A stretch of 64,000 nucleotides of DNA, from contig OX485803.1 in assembly GCA_950295325.1 (NCBI GenBank), positions 8,186,001 through 8,250,000 on the forward strand. Reading direction: 5' to 3'. A program made the translations under genes and the position numbers. Source of the DNA: Polytrichum commune (lineage: Eukaryota > Streptophyta > Polytrichopsida > Polytrichales > Polytrichaceae). Positions 9,601 to 22,295 of the stretch are shown piece by piece; position 1 is the first letter of the stretch; each line of letters begins with the position of its first letter. Under the pieces are notes generated by a model. It saw only the letters and a list, made by a program, of their open reading frames with translations. It was not told the DNA's origin and searched no databases.

Positions 9601-10000
9601 ATTTTAGTGTCCCATCAACTTGAAAGAGTAGCCTCTGAACCACATACGGTTAAGAGTTGTGCAAATATGCAATTACAATTTCCTCTTGCATGCACCCTGG
9701 GTTGCTCTTTGTTCTAGAGTAGGTTTGAGGACATGGAAGGTAGAGCTAGGGGAGCATGGCAACAAGAGAAAACGTGGCGCGACCAGAGGTAGGGTACCAT
9801 TTGAAATAAAACCCTTAGAGAATCTAAGATATTGGAAATTCATTTTGAGAATATTATTATTGATATCCCTCTCAAACATACTTCAGATGTGCAGACGGTC
9901 CCATGAATATGTGCATTACTTCAAACCTCCCTTGAAACTAATTCCATGGGAAGTCACAACTTTTGGGAGGTATAAAGTTTCGGCAACAAGAGAAACCCAT

Positions 10001-10753
10001 AAGAGGGTCAAGTTGTTATGCTGGATGGATGACATGTACGCTCATATGCGACAACCCCCTCTCGGTGGGCAGGGCAGGGCAAGGGGTTGGCGAGAAGCAA
10101 GCCCACACCGTCACCCCAAACATGAATTTAGTTTCAAAGACCTTGAATTAGTCCAATCAAAGTCATATGAGAAGAATCAACCGGAAACCCACAAGGGGGG
10201 GGGGGGTCAAGTTCTATCTCACTCATGTTGGATGGATGAGAGGTACGCTCCAATGCGACGAACCCCCTCTCGGCGGGCAAGGCAAGGCAAAAGGTTGGCG
10301 AGAAGCAAGCACACATTGTCACCCCAAACATGAAATTAGTTTCAAAGACCTTGAATTAGTCCAGTCAAAGTCATATGAGAAGAATCAACCGGAAACCCAC
10401 AAGGGGGGGTCAAGTTCTCACTCATGTTGGATGGATGAGAGGTATGCTCCAATGCGACAAACCCCCTCTCGGCAGGCAGGATAGGACAGGGCAAGGTAGG
10501 GCAGGGCATGGCACAGGGTTGGCGAGAAGCAAGCACACACCGTCACCCCAAACATGAAATTAGTTTCAAAGACCCCGAATTAGTCCAGTCAAAGTCATAT
10601 GGAAAGAATCAAGCGGAAACCCACAAGGGGGTCAAGTTCTCTCTCACTCATGTTGGATGGATGAGAGGTACACTCCAATGCGACAAACCCCCTCCCGGCG
10701 GGCAGTGCGGGGAGGGGGGCCTGGCAGGGCACACACCGTCACCCGCAGCATGC
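10001..10753 (+). repeat. Four-copy tandem array, unit ~200-222 bp
   Basis: GGGGTCAAGTT marks unit starts at about 10007, 10206, 10409 and 10631. Each unit holds TGTTGGATGGATGAGAGGTA, CCAATGCGACAAACCCCCTC, GGCGGGCAGGGCAGGGCAAG, GGTTGGCGAGAAGCAAGC, CACACCGTCACCCC and, except in the last, TTTCAAAGACCTTGAATTAG. Spacing varies through G-tracts and GGGCA slippage. The long frames here (up to 224 codons) are repeat-driven and disagree between units, so they are not taken as genes. Confidence 0.93.
10195..10206. repeat. Poly-G tract (12 G) at a unit junction
   Basis: Twelve G in this copy, against seven and four in later copies at the same point of the unit, so the tract length is unstable. Confidence 0.95.
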
Positions 10754-11240
10754 AAATGATAGAATCCATTTCCGGAACTGGGCCCATCATTCCGTGTGCC
10801 AAGTACTTGCCAGGAGTGGCTAAGTTATTTGGTTGGCTGGGCTCGCACCCCAACGAGTACTGGGCCACGCGGACTGCAGCAAATGCACAATGATGGGGGT
10901 GGAACTCCTCCTCCCTCCCTCCCTCCCTCCCTGCCTGCCTGCTCCGTTTATCTATCCAACGCTCCAAAATGTATTTTTCGTATGTATTTGTAAGTCTATG
11001 GACTCGTTCGGGTCCCCTCCCCCTCCGCGAGACCATGCTGAGGAAGCGGGTCAGGCTTTGTCACTGGAAGGGAAGGGAAGGGAATGGAAGAGAAAGAAAG
11101 AAGATTCGCGTGTGAGTGAGACTGGGTCGCTTTTCAGTTGCAGTCATTTTTCTTCCTCTTCTTCTTTCAATATGATTGAATATGTAAATGAGGATTTGGG
11201 CCTTCAAGTAGAGCTTCTTCACATTTCAGGGCGATGAGAT
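10754..11240. other. Low-complexity GC-rich stretch, no gene seen
   Basis: Includes a (CTCC)n/(CCTG)n tract at 10906-10943 and a purine-rich GGAAGGGAAGG tract near 11067. Overlapping frames here have low-complexity translations. Confidence 0.6.
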
Positions 11241-11830
11241 GGAAGTACAAGGTATGTGGGCCCTATTGTGGTCATTTCCATTCCAACTCCACCGACACAT
11301 TTGCATTGGATTGGATCGGAGAGGGAATTGATTGTTTCATGTGGTTATAAATCATGTGATGAACCACGACAGTTGTCATTTAAGTTCAAATCAAAAATTA
11401 AAGTTGGATGTTTTGAATGGAATTATAGTTTTGTGAATCTCTTTGAATGATCACATCGACCCTGCCAGATGCGTTCGTTATCGAATCTCAAACGGTTCAA
11501 CCTCATCATAACACATGTCATTTTGGTGTCCACTCTTAACTAGAAACATGGCCACATGCCACTCAAAGATAAGGTGCACGGTCAAGGGGAGTGACCATAT
11601 ATGATCCATATACCTTGGTTCTACGACATCGAACCATCTCAAACGTCCAACTTCGAACATATTATGAATCTTGGACTATTGTCAGATGTGACACATCATT
11701 ACAAACTTGCCCTACGTCACTAGAAAATTTGCAAATCTACCACTGTGAAAAATTTGCATCGTTCTTTCACCGACGTAAAACGATTGCCTAGGACTTTTAT
11801 ACATTGGTCGTGTGAATCCTTTTATACAAC
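11241..11830 (+). repeat. Diverged dispersed-repeat region
   Basis: The part near 11245-11400 (GTGGGCCCTATTGTGG) resembles 19670-19760 and 55275-55370. The part near 11446-11600 (GATCACATCGACCCT, CACATGCCACTCAAA) resembles 55385-55570. The part near 11715-11825 resembles 15245-15360. These are similarities of order and motif, not close identity. Confidence 0.5.
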
Positions 11831-12300
11831 GGTGGTCGTAACGTGTGTAGGTTATGCATGGCCTACATTACTTGCAAAGTGCGAGTGGCGTGATGCTGAC
11901 CGAGCCGGTCCTGGATTGCCTTCCAACTAAACCTTCAAAAGCCTTCTCAAGATAATCGTTCAGCAGCAGTGCGAGACTCCGAGGTAGATTTGATAGGTGG
12001 CTGAAAAGGGTCTTTGTGGTTGCACATGTATTTCTATTGAGTTACATACTTCTTAGCTAGGGAGGCCACATGTATCTTAATTTTGTTGCCAGACTCACAT
12101 GACCGGTGACTCCAAAAATTGGGGAAAAAAAAAAAGTACTTCTTCAAAGCGACCGCAACTTAAGGTCAGTCCGGAACCCGTGCAATCCACAACTCATGAA
12201 AGAGGGTCCCACTCTTACCTGTATGTAGGTTAGTTTCATAACACATGGCGTGCTTGGTGATGAGTACAACGTATGTTTGGTGGAAACTAGGATCTGCTAA

Positions 12301-12687
12301 GGGTGAGTTTCCATGGAGACCGCTTGCCCGCTAGATTCTAGATAATACTGGGCTGGAGGTGTTTGCATGTAGTTAAGTTCACACCGTCATCCAACCACAT
12401 TCTGGCGGTTTGCTAGAATGTAGAGGACTGTGGACACGGGCTGATAGATTTTCATGCGCCCACTGCAAAACTTTAAATCTATAAGTGTCGGTCATCAAAG
12501 GATTGAAGACCGGTTTTAGGAGGAGAAGGAGGATGAAGCTAATAGGTGAGCTTGAACTTGAGAAGATGGGAGGTAGCTAGTTGGCACATGCGAACCCTAT
12601 CCCACCATATTCCCTCTACATTTGGGCGGGCTTGTCCTTATTGACACTAGAATTTGGTGGGCGAGCGGCGTACATGGAAACTCACCC
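12301..12687. mobile_element. Non-autonomous TIR element (GGGTGAGTTTCCATG termini)
   Basis: The first ~33 bp and the reverse complement of the last ~33 bp agree at about 28 positions; the outer 15 (GGGTGAGTTTCCATG) are exact. No transposase frame is seen in the 387 bp. The target duplication is unclear, so the superfamily is not assigned. Confidence 0.65.
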
Positions 12688-12954
12688 TATGAATGTCGCA
12701 ATTGACATTCGTTCTCGGTGGACCAATTTCATTTTTGTTTGTGTACTTCATTGTGGCCACCTCACTATAAGTTTGAAGGAGAAAATGTTGATCACTCGGT
12801 GGCATCCATAATCATATACTAACTGTGTAGAATTACATTTTAATTTTCAACATTTGACGCACATTTGGCTTTGTTGTTGTCAACTTTTATTTGACTAATA
12901 AATCTAGTGAATGCCACCTCACATTGTTCCATCCGCCACTTACCTAGGTAGGAG

Positions 12955-13090
12955 AATAATTCGATCAAGGATTGGGAATAAACATATTCTAAAGAAAGAA
13001 AAAACGGCTTCAGTCTTAGTGCTACAACAAAATCCCTATGGAACGGGTTATAGAGCATCTCTTTTACTTAGAACGGGTGAGGGTGCATGA
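12955..13090 (+). repeat. Dispersed repeat, pair with 18365-18520
   Basis: Shared order: TCAAGGATTGGGAATAAACAT, TTAGTGCTACAACAA, CTATGGAACGGG and TTTACTTAGAACGGGTGAGGG against the counterpart's TCAAGGGTCGGGAACAAACA, TTAGTGTCGCAA, CCATGAAAC and TTTAGAATAGGTGAGGG. Confidence 0.6.
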
Positions 13091-13149
13091 TACAAAACTA
13101 TTCATTTATCAACGAGCAAAGACTTAGAACTCATCATTTTTTTTCCAAC

Positions 13150-13270
13150 CATGAAGGCATGATACCATCCATAACCAAAACGATTGATAACCAACTCGAG
13201 TAGGTGAATGACTCGCCACTTTTACTGCATGGCGTCCCACAAACCCGTTACCAATTTTGACTCACTCGAA
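13150..13270 (+). repeat. Diverged single copy of the 37.5-38.8 kb repeat
   Basis: CGATTGATAACCAACTCGAG and AGGTGAATGACTCGCCAC match GCGATTGATAACTAGCTCGAG and AGGTGGATGACTCGCCGC near 38608-38655. Confidence 0.5.
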
Positions 13271-13300
13271 GAAAACTTTTCCCTCGTATATCCATAGATA

Positions 13301-14300
13301 CCTCCTTGGTGGCAACCGCTATCTCTCGCTCGCTCGCTCACACACATAATACGAGTTCCTTTGGTGTGGAGAAGAATAGTTTCACTGCTAAAAACTGAGA
13401 TTGCTGTAGTTTCTGATGTCAGTTACGCAGGCTCAACAACCCTAGCCAGCTCCAAGAGGTTAAGTAGTAAGCCGTCCAACTACCCATGCCAACAACGGTA
13501 TACCTACGTCACTGATCCTTGCTAATTCCATCATTGAAAGATTCACCACCATCAGCCACGCAAAAAGGAAAAACTAAACTAAGCTAGTTCTATCCAATCA
13601 CAAGCTCCACTTCTATGTGCGCGGGCTGGCTGGCTGGCTGGCCTCAGTCTGCAGGGCTAAGAAAGTCGAAGAAAAAAAAACATTCTCTTAGTGGGCCGAT
13701 CGAGGCAGGCTCCATCAGTGCTGTACTAGTACTTACCCGCAGCTGATCCCAGTGCTTCTTTTTTTATTTTATTTTTATTTCTCATTTAAAAAAAAGGATC
13801 CAAACCCTGACAGGGCTCCCAGTCACGAACATGGTTAGTGAGCCCGCCCGCCCGCCCGCCCGCCCTTTGGTACTTCTACTAAGTGGGAAGGGGCTACTAC
13901 TAAGAGAACTTCCTTATGCACAGAGTTACGATGAATACATGGGTATTCTTACTGCTGCTGCTGCTGCAGCGCTTGCTGAGGAGGCACAGAACTTGATGCC
14001 CCCACTCCTTTACTCATCCCCACTGTAAGTATTCGGCTGTGTCCGTATCTTGATTAGCCACAAAGCAGCTTCGATTAAAGGTGCAAAAAGGAACTTGGTG
14101 GTACCACTCGGTGTAAGATTTGGCCACCGGCCTATACAAGTGACGGTGGCACCGGCCGCCCGGGCCCCCTTCCCTTTCATGTAACACCCAAGTTGGCCAC
14201 GTCACAAGTTATTAATAACAACCGAAGCGAAGCGAAGCTAAGCTTGCATGGCCAAAAACGCAACGCAATGCAATGCGGCACTTAATTCCTTCCCCGTTAG
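13301..14300. other. Microsatellite-rich stretch, no gene seen
   Basis: Short tandem tracts include CTCG (about 13327), GGCT (13624-13642), GCCC (13842-13865), CTG (about 13953-13968) and GAAGC (about 14223). The frame at 13831-14028 is built from these tracts and is not supported as coding. Confidence 0.6.
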
Positions 14301-15219
14301 TTCGTTTGTGTATCCGTCCTTCTCTCTTGTGTGGCCGATGCAAAATCTTGGGAACCATGTGGAACTTGTTGACTTCAACCAATCAACTTGTTGCATGTGA
14401 CTTGATCTTGCCTTGGGGTTGTCTTGATAACTTTCTTTGTCTTAGTTTGGTTTGAGTGTTATGTTGTATTGGGGGGAGGAATGATTTTTAGTGTTTGTAG
14501 GGCATCTTGTGGGTGGGATATATTACATAGGTAGGGCATGCGCCACACGGAGCCTTCTTGACACATGTTGGGCCTTTGCATGAGTACTATCGAAGCGTCA
14601 TCATCTTAAAATCTCGTGTTTGTACCAAAGTCCAAATACAACAAAAGGCCCCGCATGTAGGGGTAGGGGGCTGGGGGGATCGAGTTTCTTTGCATTAAGC
14701 TACAACTTCTCTTCTTTCCATCATTAATAACAGAATAATGAGTCTACTAGGAGAAGGGAATCTCCTTGGATGTCATGCTAGTGGGAACAAGGTACTTCGG
14801 CACTTGGAAACAATCGCAAGGGTAGTTGAGCTTTCCCCTCTTCACGCTCTTGTGTATGTAGAGTTTAGAGGAGCCAATTTTGGGCTTTTGAGGTAGCCAT
14901 GATACATATTATTCTTTGTACACCCTACTTACAACTTGAAACTTAGTTGAGAAAAGTGAGAAAGTGATTATTTCTTGTGGAGCATGGGCATTGCGAAACA
15001 TCATCTTCATTTATTTGGACGCATCTCTGGTAGGATACCTCGATGAACCACTACCGCATGATTTAAGAGCTATCCTTAAAAATTTTAGGAGCAACTGTCT
15101 AGTGTTTGGAGGTGAATCTTGGTGTTGGTGTGTTGGCTAGAAACTCTCTAGTTCCAACAACTACTTTGAATATAGACATGCCACGCCCAACAACATCATA
15201 TTTCCTTCCATTACAAGCA
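14301..15219. other. Intergenic, no gene seen
   Basis: No long frame, repeat relationship or RNA gene recognised. Confidence 0.4.
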
Positions 15220-15370
15220 ACATGTCATGTGTCAATGGAAATTATCTTGCGTCGCTAAACATTTCATAAATCTAGCATTGTGGTAGATTTGTAGATTCTT
15301 TCACCAATGCAAAACGTGTTGCTCAAGTCTCCTATATTGGTAGTGTTTGTGAATCTCAAGAAGTAACCAA
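15220..15370 (+). repeat. Diverged dispersed repeat, pair with 11715-11825
   Basis: Both have GCGTC.CTA, AAATCTA, GATTCTTTCACC or its variant, AAAACG and GTGTGAATC/TGTGAATC in the same order. Confidence 0.4.
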
Positions 15371-17635
15371 GATGAATCTACATGTTCCCAAGAGAAAGAG
15401 ATCAAACTCAAGACTATGATGAGACTGAGAATAGGAAGAAAAACTCTTGAAACATGTGTTTATTTTACATGTCCAAAGTTCTAGCATGGGAGAGGCAAGC
15501 CCATACAATACTAAAATTGCCTATGAAACTCGAGATTCCAGATTGCTTCTTTGGGTATTGCTCTCTAACCTTTTGAGGATAACTCTGATCCCATCAAACT
15601 AAATGTGTGCTTGCTCTTCCTTTCATCTGCTAAGTTCACTTGATTTAGTTACCAACTAGTTACTACACTTGTGGCTCTGCATATTCTTGCAATACACAAC
15701 CTCTCTACTACTCTAAGTACTCATGTATGCCATGTAAGGCCTGGGTGTGAGCTGGTAGTCAGGACGCAATCTTAGACCCTCGACTCATCCACGACCATGA
15801 CCACATTTATAAAAAAAATCGAGACAAATAAAAACAATGACCCACATGTCTTCAAAACCCATACTTTGGTATGTTGAAGCTTAAAGTTTTCATTCACCCA
15901 TAACCTAATTCTTTAACATCATCCATTGTTTGTTTAGGTTCAGTCAAGTGGGCTGCAGTGGCATGGGTGAGTAAATTTGGTTATTTTAAAATATAAAAAC
16001 CCCTGGCCATCATGTTGTATTGAACTCAAGTACAAAACCAAGGGGCCTCTAGTGTACTGACTAATGGGGACCAAGTTATATGTTTGAGCAAAGTCAAGTT
16101 AGATTCTTCACGTGAGTAAAGTAAATTGAAGGATGCTCGATCGAAAGATGAGAACATTCGCGGTTGGGTTAGACTCGTTGCGAATCGTGTTGTTGACATT
16201 CTAGTGATCCATGGAGAGTCAACAAATCCAGAGTGTACAAGCCCTCAGCTGAAGCCGATGAGCAGGCCTCCTCTAAATGGTGTGGGGCCTTTCATGTGGG
16301 CAACGAGTAAGCAAAGCCCACATAAAGAAGCCTGCCCTTCAACTTGCTAATTGTCAAGCCAGTACAAACATTTGCTCGAATCTTGAGAGAGTCAATCCAG
16401 ATTCCAGAGTCAAGAAGGGACTGCATGCTAGCTACTGCCCGGCCGTGCATGCCACAAATTGTTGGTTAGTTTGCTATCTTTCTTAATTAGCAGGTAATTA
16501 AAAGGCGCAATCAATGGTCATTAGGGCTATCAAGATCATGACACAGGCTTACTCCCGGCTTAATCTCATCATCAGTTCCCTGTGAACAAGAAGAAGTTAT
16601 GAGTGACTCGGTCGCTGGTAGACTTTGTCTTGGACTGCCCACTGTCGAAGTTAAATCCTCTTGGCATGAAATTCTTTGTTGAATGTAGATCTTTGGAAAC
16701 GCAACTGTTCTTCACACGATGTGATCATGGGTTGGTGCATCTGGTGCTGATGTGCATGCGGAGCCTGGAAATGGGGTTTGGAGGCCTGGGCCTGAATGAA
16801 ACAGGAAATTGGCGTGTGATATTTGCACCTTAGCAAGGTGTACAATCAAAAGCCGTTGAGTGACCCTTTAAGTCGTCGACATGTTGTATTCTTGTCCTTG
16901 CAAAATCCTTCTAGATTTGGAGACTTGGTGCATCTGTACATGAGCAGTGGGTACAAGTCCTTACATACAAAGCCAATATTTGACCGAATTCAAGGGCCCA
17001 TACTTTTTTAGAATGAACAAGCTTTGAGGTTTCTCAGTATACGTACGTAGTTGCCCAAATAATCATACACAAAATCCAGTATCGAAATAGTGCAATTTAT
17101 ATAGAAGTATGTTGACCTGATTGATTTTACGACTTTACATAAAGATTAAGTGATACCATTCCAAGTGGCTGGCTTGCGATTGGTATAGTCCATAGTGTAA
17201 GGTACATATACCCAACACCAACATTCAGCCTAAAACCAACACTATGTATCACGGTCATACGTTTGGAGGACTTCAAACATATGACAATGATACATGATGT
17301 TGATTTAAGTTGTATCTTGGTTTCATAACATCACGCAACTATAGCAGTCCGTTCCGTGAACCTTGGAATAAAGTATCTATAAACTAGGATTTAAGTATAT
17401 TTGAATTTATGCATGAGTTTTAGACAAATCCAACCGCCAATATGATATACACTAGATTGCAAAACTACACAAATATGGTGGTTGACAAACATGGAATACA
17501 AACATTCAAAATTATGGTTGTTTTGTTGTTGCTTTGGTTATTATTGTTTGATGTTTTGATCCTCACAAATTCACATCCCTTGTTATTTTTGGACAAGTGG
17601 TTTGTCCAAATATATTGAATGTATCAGTTTGTATT
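15371..17635. other. Intergenic, no gene seen
   Basis: Frames of 60-76 codons near 16126-16833 show no known motif. No repeats were recognised. Confidence 0.45.
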
Positions 17636-17724
17636 TTGTGGGCCCCTGAACAAAGTAGTAATATTCGGTATTGTTTGTACATTCAAGTTGACCAAATATT
17701 ACTACTTTGTCCAAGGGCCCACAT
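17636..17724. repeat. Short hairpin element, ~34-bp stem
   Basis: Arms 17636-17669 and 17691-17724 pair at roughly 30 of 34 positions (GTGGGCCC, ACAAAGTAGTAATATT) around a ~21-nt loop. It could be a MITE relic or a precursor-like foldback; expression is unknown. Confidence 0.7.
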
Positions 17725-18364
17725 AATATAGTTACTCTATTTGACACATGTATCGATTAGATATGTGCACTTTGGCCATACCTTCCTTGGTAAAGACCTC
17801 ATGTATTGATTAATAAACCCTATATGATAAGTCATTGGCAGTTCACAAATCTCCCCGCTGGGCTCTTTTGCTCTTGCTCTCTTTCCTTGCGCCCCCCCCC
17901 CCCCAACAATATGTTTTGGTGAAGGCGAGCATTTTCATATTCATTTTCCAAGGCAAGATATTCTCTTGGTTTCTCAGCACCTGACCGCCACTTGTCAATA
18001 GGGCCTTCTAGTTTTAATGTGCCAATAAGTTGTGTATGGTAGAGACCCACATGGAGTCCAATTGGACGCATACGTTGAAGTTTTGAATGATTACACACGT
18101 GATTCCCGGATGTTGTTGCCCCAATTAACTTAGCCCCATCCTTTCGTGGTTCACCTGCCTTGCTCACAACCATAACTTAGTTCAAGTGATGATGCATTGG
18201 TAATTCATAGCAAGCACACGCACTTCATTTCCTACCATATTGCTCAATTGAAGACTGCTGACCTTGGCCCCTCGGAAAGAACAATAAAAAACCAAAAAAA
18301 CAAGATACACACATGACAATCATAACATTGTGAAGTTTCACGTGTCACATATCTTAAGCCTGAG
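17725..18364. other. Intergenic with poly-C tract
   Basis: Thirteen C at 17892-17904. The 113-codon minus frame crossing it has no recognisable motif. Confidence 0.5.
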
Positions 18365-18520
18365 TGTAATTTGGTCAAGGGTCGGGAACAAACATGTTTT
18401 GGTTCTCAAAAAATGATTGCTTTAGTAGTTTTAGTGTCGCAATGGGGTCGCAACAAGTTCTCCATGAAACAAGGCATTCCTTTATTTAGAATAGGTGAGG
18501 GGACATCAAACTTAGTATTG
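18365..18520 (+). repeat. Dispersed repeat, pair with 12955-13090
   Basis: Counterpart of the segment at 12955; the copies are diverged but collinear. Confidence 0.6.
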
Positions 18521-18659
18521 TTATGGTGCTTGTTGAGGCGCAAGATCCTCAAACTATTTGGGTTTCCATAGACACGACAAATCTCTTAGTTTTTTGTTTG
18601 ACATCCCTTGAGAGCTTCCCATGATGGTTACATATATGCATTGAGGTTAAATCCAACTT

Positions 18660-19230
18660 ACATGGGTTTATGCTAGCTTGTCTAAGCTTCCCAATTAGAC
18701 AACATGATTAGCATACCCAGGTCTCTACGATGTTATGCCCATTTGACACTTTTGAATTTGAAAACTAAACAAATTCATGCAATTATTGATGACAATAACA
18801 AACACATACACTCTTGTGTGATTTGCAGTGTTCCATAGACAATCAACAATGTTGGTGATCGTGATCAAGTGTCATTTGATGATGGGTTCGCAAAGCGCTT
18901 CATGCAACAAGCTATACATGTTTAACACACATGTATGCTCACCCTAAATGTGCTAACTTGCTTAGACTGCCTACTTAGGCAAAAAGAGATAGCAAATTGG
19001 GACCTTAACAATGTTATGTTCACTTGACCACTTTCGAAATAGAAGTCGAACGAATTCACGGGAGCCTGGAGTTCTGACCACATCACAATAAACACATTCT
19101 TTTCTTTCTTGTGCGATTTGCGACGGTGTTTAGTAGGTAATCGTCAAAGAAAATGTTGTTGGTCATGATTCAGTTCATGAATGCCTTGCATGTGGGGTGG
19201 GGTTCACAAAAGTGCTACATTAGTTCATAT
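18660..19230 (+). repeat. Diverged two-copy tandem duplication, ~290-bp unit
   Basis: GCTAGCTTGTCTAAGC...CGATGTTATGCCCATTTGAC...CTTGTGTGATTTGCAG...ATGTTGGTGATCGTGATC is followed about 290 bp later by GCTAACTTGCTTAGAC...CAATGTTATGTTCACTTGAC...CTTGTGCGATTTGCGA...TGTTGTTGGTCATGATTC. Confidence 0.6.
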
Positions 19231-20652
19231 GTGGTAAGGGATAATTTGCATTACGTAGTACCTAATGCCTGCCATGTTTTGATCATAGTTTGTCATCATG
19301 TGACCATTGCTTAGCGCATAAGCATGTGTGCCAATCCACCCTATCCAAGGCTACTAGAGTGAGTCTTGGGCGGTAACTAACTTTATCCAGCATAATTCTT
19401 CATACCACAATATAGACTCCGATTTTTCTGTGCTATAGGCTTTCCGGCCTCGATCTTCCATATGCAACCATTCAGATAAAAATAGCTATGTTTCCCTATT
19501 TGGGGGTGGGTGTGGATACGTTGGCACATGTTACAACATTGATCTCGTACCCGTCCATGTGCTAATAAGTCAAGCACAAAAATTTCCAGCATTTGGCAGG
19601 TTTTTGACTGGTCACCATTGACCATACTCTTGCTAGGTAGTATTTGACCAATTTATACCTAAGACTTGTATGTGGCCCTATTGTGGGCACTTCCACCTCC
19701 AAAAACAATTTTGACCGCTTGATTGGATTGGGGGAGCATCTCACGTTAAAGGTTGTCAATTTGTGTTTCTATTTCTTTTAATAATAGAATTATTCACAGC
19801 ACTAGAGGACAAAGAAAACATGAAATCTCATTTTTCTATGGTAAGATGGCCACCTTGAGGTGGGACCTGGATTGTTGGAGATGGGCGGAGGGGTTTCACT
19901 TTCTTAATAACACCACGAAAGTTCAATAAAGACTCCGTCACCAACCGGATTCGTGAGAAAGCTACCTCCCAGGAAACTACAAATTCTACTGGTCACAAGT
20001 CTTCGATCCGCTCCGGTCCAATACGGAAGCTATACATTCATACAGTCCGCCTGCCTGGCACAAGGCAACTTCAAATGATCCACATACCCGTGTCTATAGG
20101 TGTTTCAATAAAGAAACAAAGAAACAAAGTATCCGAATAAGGGTTGCCTGCACTTTTCTCTTCACGACTGGTTGTTGGTAATCATGCCATGGCCGTTACC
20201 GTCACGCACATTCCTTCCTTCCCGAAGACTCACCAAGAGTGCAAATGGCCAGCGTAGGTTCCTGTGAACTTGTACACGGCAATTGTAATATTAATATATT
20301 AATATATTCTGTGTTGATAATAAGTTGATGATGTAACTTCCCCTGGCCACTGAAACTGCCACCTCTGTCTCCCACTGCTGTTATAATATTATATTAGAAA
20401 TCCAGGTAATCGATGTAAACAAAACCAACCAGGGCCAGTCGAGTAGGCTGCTGCAAGGCCAAGTCCCTAAGAACTATCCTACATTCATCCATCCATCCAT
20501 AATAAGAGGGTACTGACAGGCTCAGTTCTGTCGACTATAAGCCTGCACATAACCGCCCAACGCGGTCTAGTTCTCCCCAGTTCCCAGGACACTTACACTG
20601 TAAGCTTATCTCCCAATGTACACTTGAAAGGGGAAACCACAGGGTATCTTGC
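19231..20652. other. Intergenic, no gene seen
   Basis: A weak match near 19670-19760 links it to the repeats at 11245 and 55275. No coding evidence. Confidence 0.45.
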
Positions 20653-20660
20653 TGCTGGCC

Positions 20661-22286
20661 AATGAGGGCCCGGGGTTTGTGGCGTCTGTGTAAACTCCTC
20701 CATCGTCGATGAAGGGGCTCTAATACAAAACAAGTTCCTCATAAGATCGAGGACCGACTCATTTCAGCTAGGCTAGACTCCACTCCACTCCACGAATTTG
20801 GGGGTCTCGAGTAGTGCTCTTTTGGAATCGGATGATCTTCAATAAGATGTTCATAGGCTATGGTAGAATTTGTTGCATTTTCACCTACACAATGGATGAG
20901 TTTATGTAGATACCATGAATCCTAGCTGCCAATGAGGGCCCGGGGTTTGTGGCGTCTGTGTAAACTCCTCCATCGTCGATGAAGGGGCTCTAATACAAAA
21001 CAAGTTCCTCATAAGATCGAGGACCGACTCATTTCAGCTAGGCTAGACTCCACTCCACTCCACTCCACGAATTTGGGGGTCTCGAGTAGTGCTATTTCGG
21101 AATCGGATGATCTTCAATAAGACGTTCATAGGCTATGGTAGAATTTGTTGCATTTTCACCTACACAATGGATGGGTTTATGTAGATACCATGAATCCTAG
21201 CTGCCAATGAGGGCCCGGGGTTTGTGGTGTCTGTGTAAACTCCTCCATCGTCGATGAAGGGGCTCTAATACAAAACAAGTTCCTCATAAGATCGAGGACC
21301 GACTCATTTCAGCTAGGCTAGACTCCACTCCACTCCACGAATTTGGGGGTCTCGAGTAGTGCTATTTCGGAATCGGATGATCTTCAATAAGACGTTCATA
21401 GGCTATGGTAGAATTTGTTGCATTTTCACCTACACAATGGATGAGTTTATGTAGATACCATGAATCCTAGCTGCCAATGAGGGCCCGGGGTTTGTGGCGT
21501 CTGTGTAAACTCCTCCATCGTCGATGAAGGGGCTCTAATACAAAACAAGTTCCTCATAAGACTGAGGACCGACTCATTTCAGCTAGGCTAGACTCCACTC
21601 CACTCCACGAATTTGGGGGTCTCGAGTAGTGCTATTTCGGAATCGGATGATCTTCAATAAGACGTTCATAGGCTATGGTAGAATTTGTTGCATTTTCACC
21701 TACACAATGGATGGGTTTATGTAAATACCATGAATCCTAGCTGCCAATGAGGGTCCGGGGTTTGTGGTGTCTGTGTAAACTCCTCCATCGTCGATGAAGG
21801 GGCTCTAATACAAAACAAGTTCCTCATAAGATTGAGGACCGACTCATTTCAGCTAGGCTCGACTCCACTCCACTCCACGAATTTGGGGGTCTCGAGTAGT
21901 GCTCTTTTGGAATTGGATGATCTTCAATAAGACGTTCATAGGCTATGGTAGAATTTGTTGCATTTTCACCTACACAATGGATGAGTTTATGTAGATACCA
22001 TGAATCCTAGCTGCCAATGAGGGCCCGGGGTTTGTGGCATCTGTGTAAACTTCTCCATTGTCGATGAAGGGGCTCTAATACAAAACAAGTTCGTCATAAG
22101 ATCGACAACCGACTCGTTTCAGCTAGGCTCAACTCGATTCCACTCCACGAATTTGGGGGTCTTGAGTAGTGCTCTTTTGGAATTGGATGATCTTCAATAA
22201 GACGTTCATAGGCTATGGTAAAATTTGTTGTGTTTTCACCTACACAATGAATGAGTTTACGTAGATGCCATGAATCCCTAGCTGCC
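20661..22286 (+). repeat. Six-copy 270-bp satellite array
   Basis: AATGAGGGCCCGGGG heads units at 20661, 20931, 21206, 21476, 21746 and 22016, and a degenerate head starts again at 22287. Periods are 270, 275, 270, 270, 270 and 271. The 275-bp copy has one extra CCACT in a short (CCACT)n tract. Units 1-4 are almost identical; units 5 and especially 6 carry more substitutions. No frame of 60 codons or more is open in the units, and no tRNA, 5S or snRNA signature was recognised. Confidence 0.97.
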
Positions 22287-22295
22287 AGTGAGGGC

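Noticed and set aside
9659-10760. Frames of up to 224 codons with repeated WMDER/GWREAS peptides
   Set aside because: Produced by the ~200-bp array; unit lengths not divisible by three break the frame from copy to copy.
20661-22286. CRISPR-like regular repetition
   Set aside because: The 270-bp units are homogeneous throughout with no distinct spacers, and the context is a plant-type genome.
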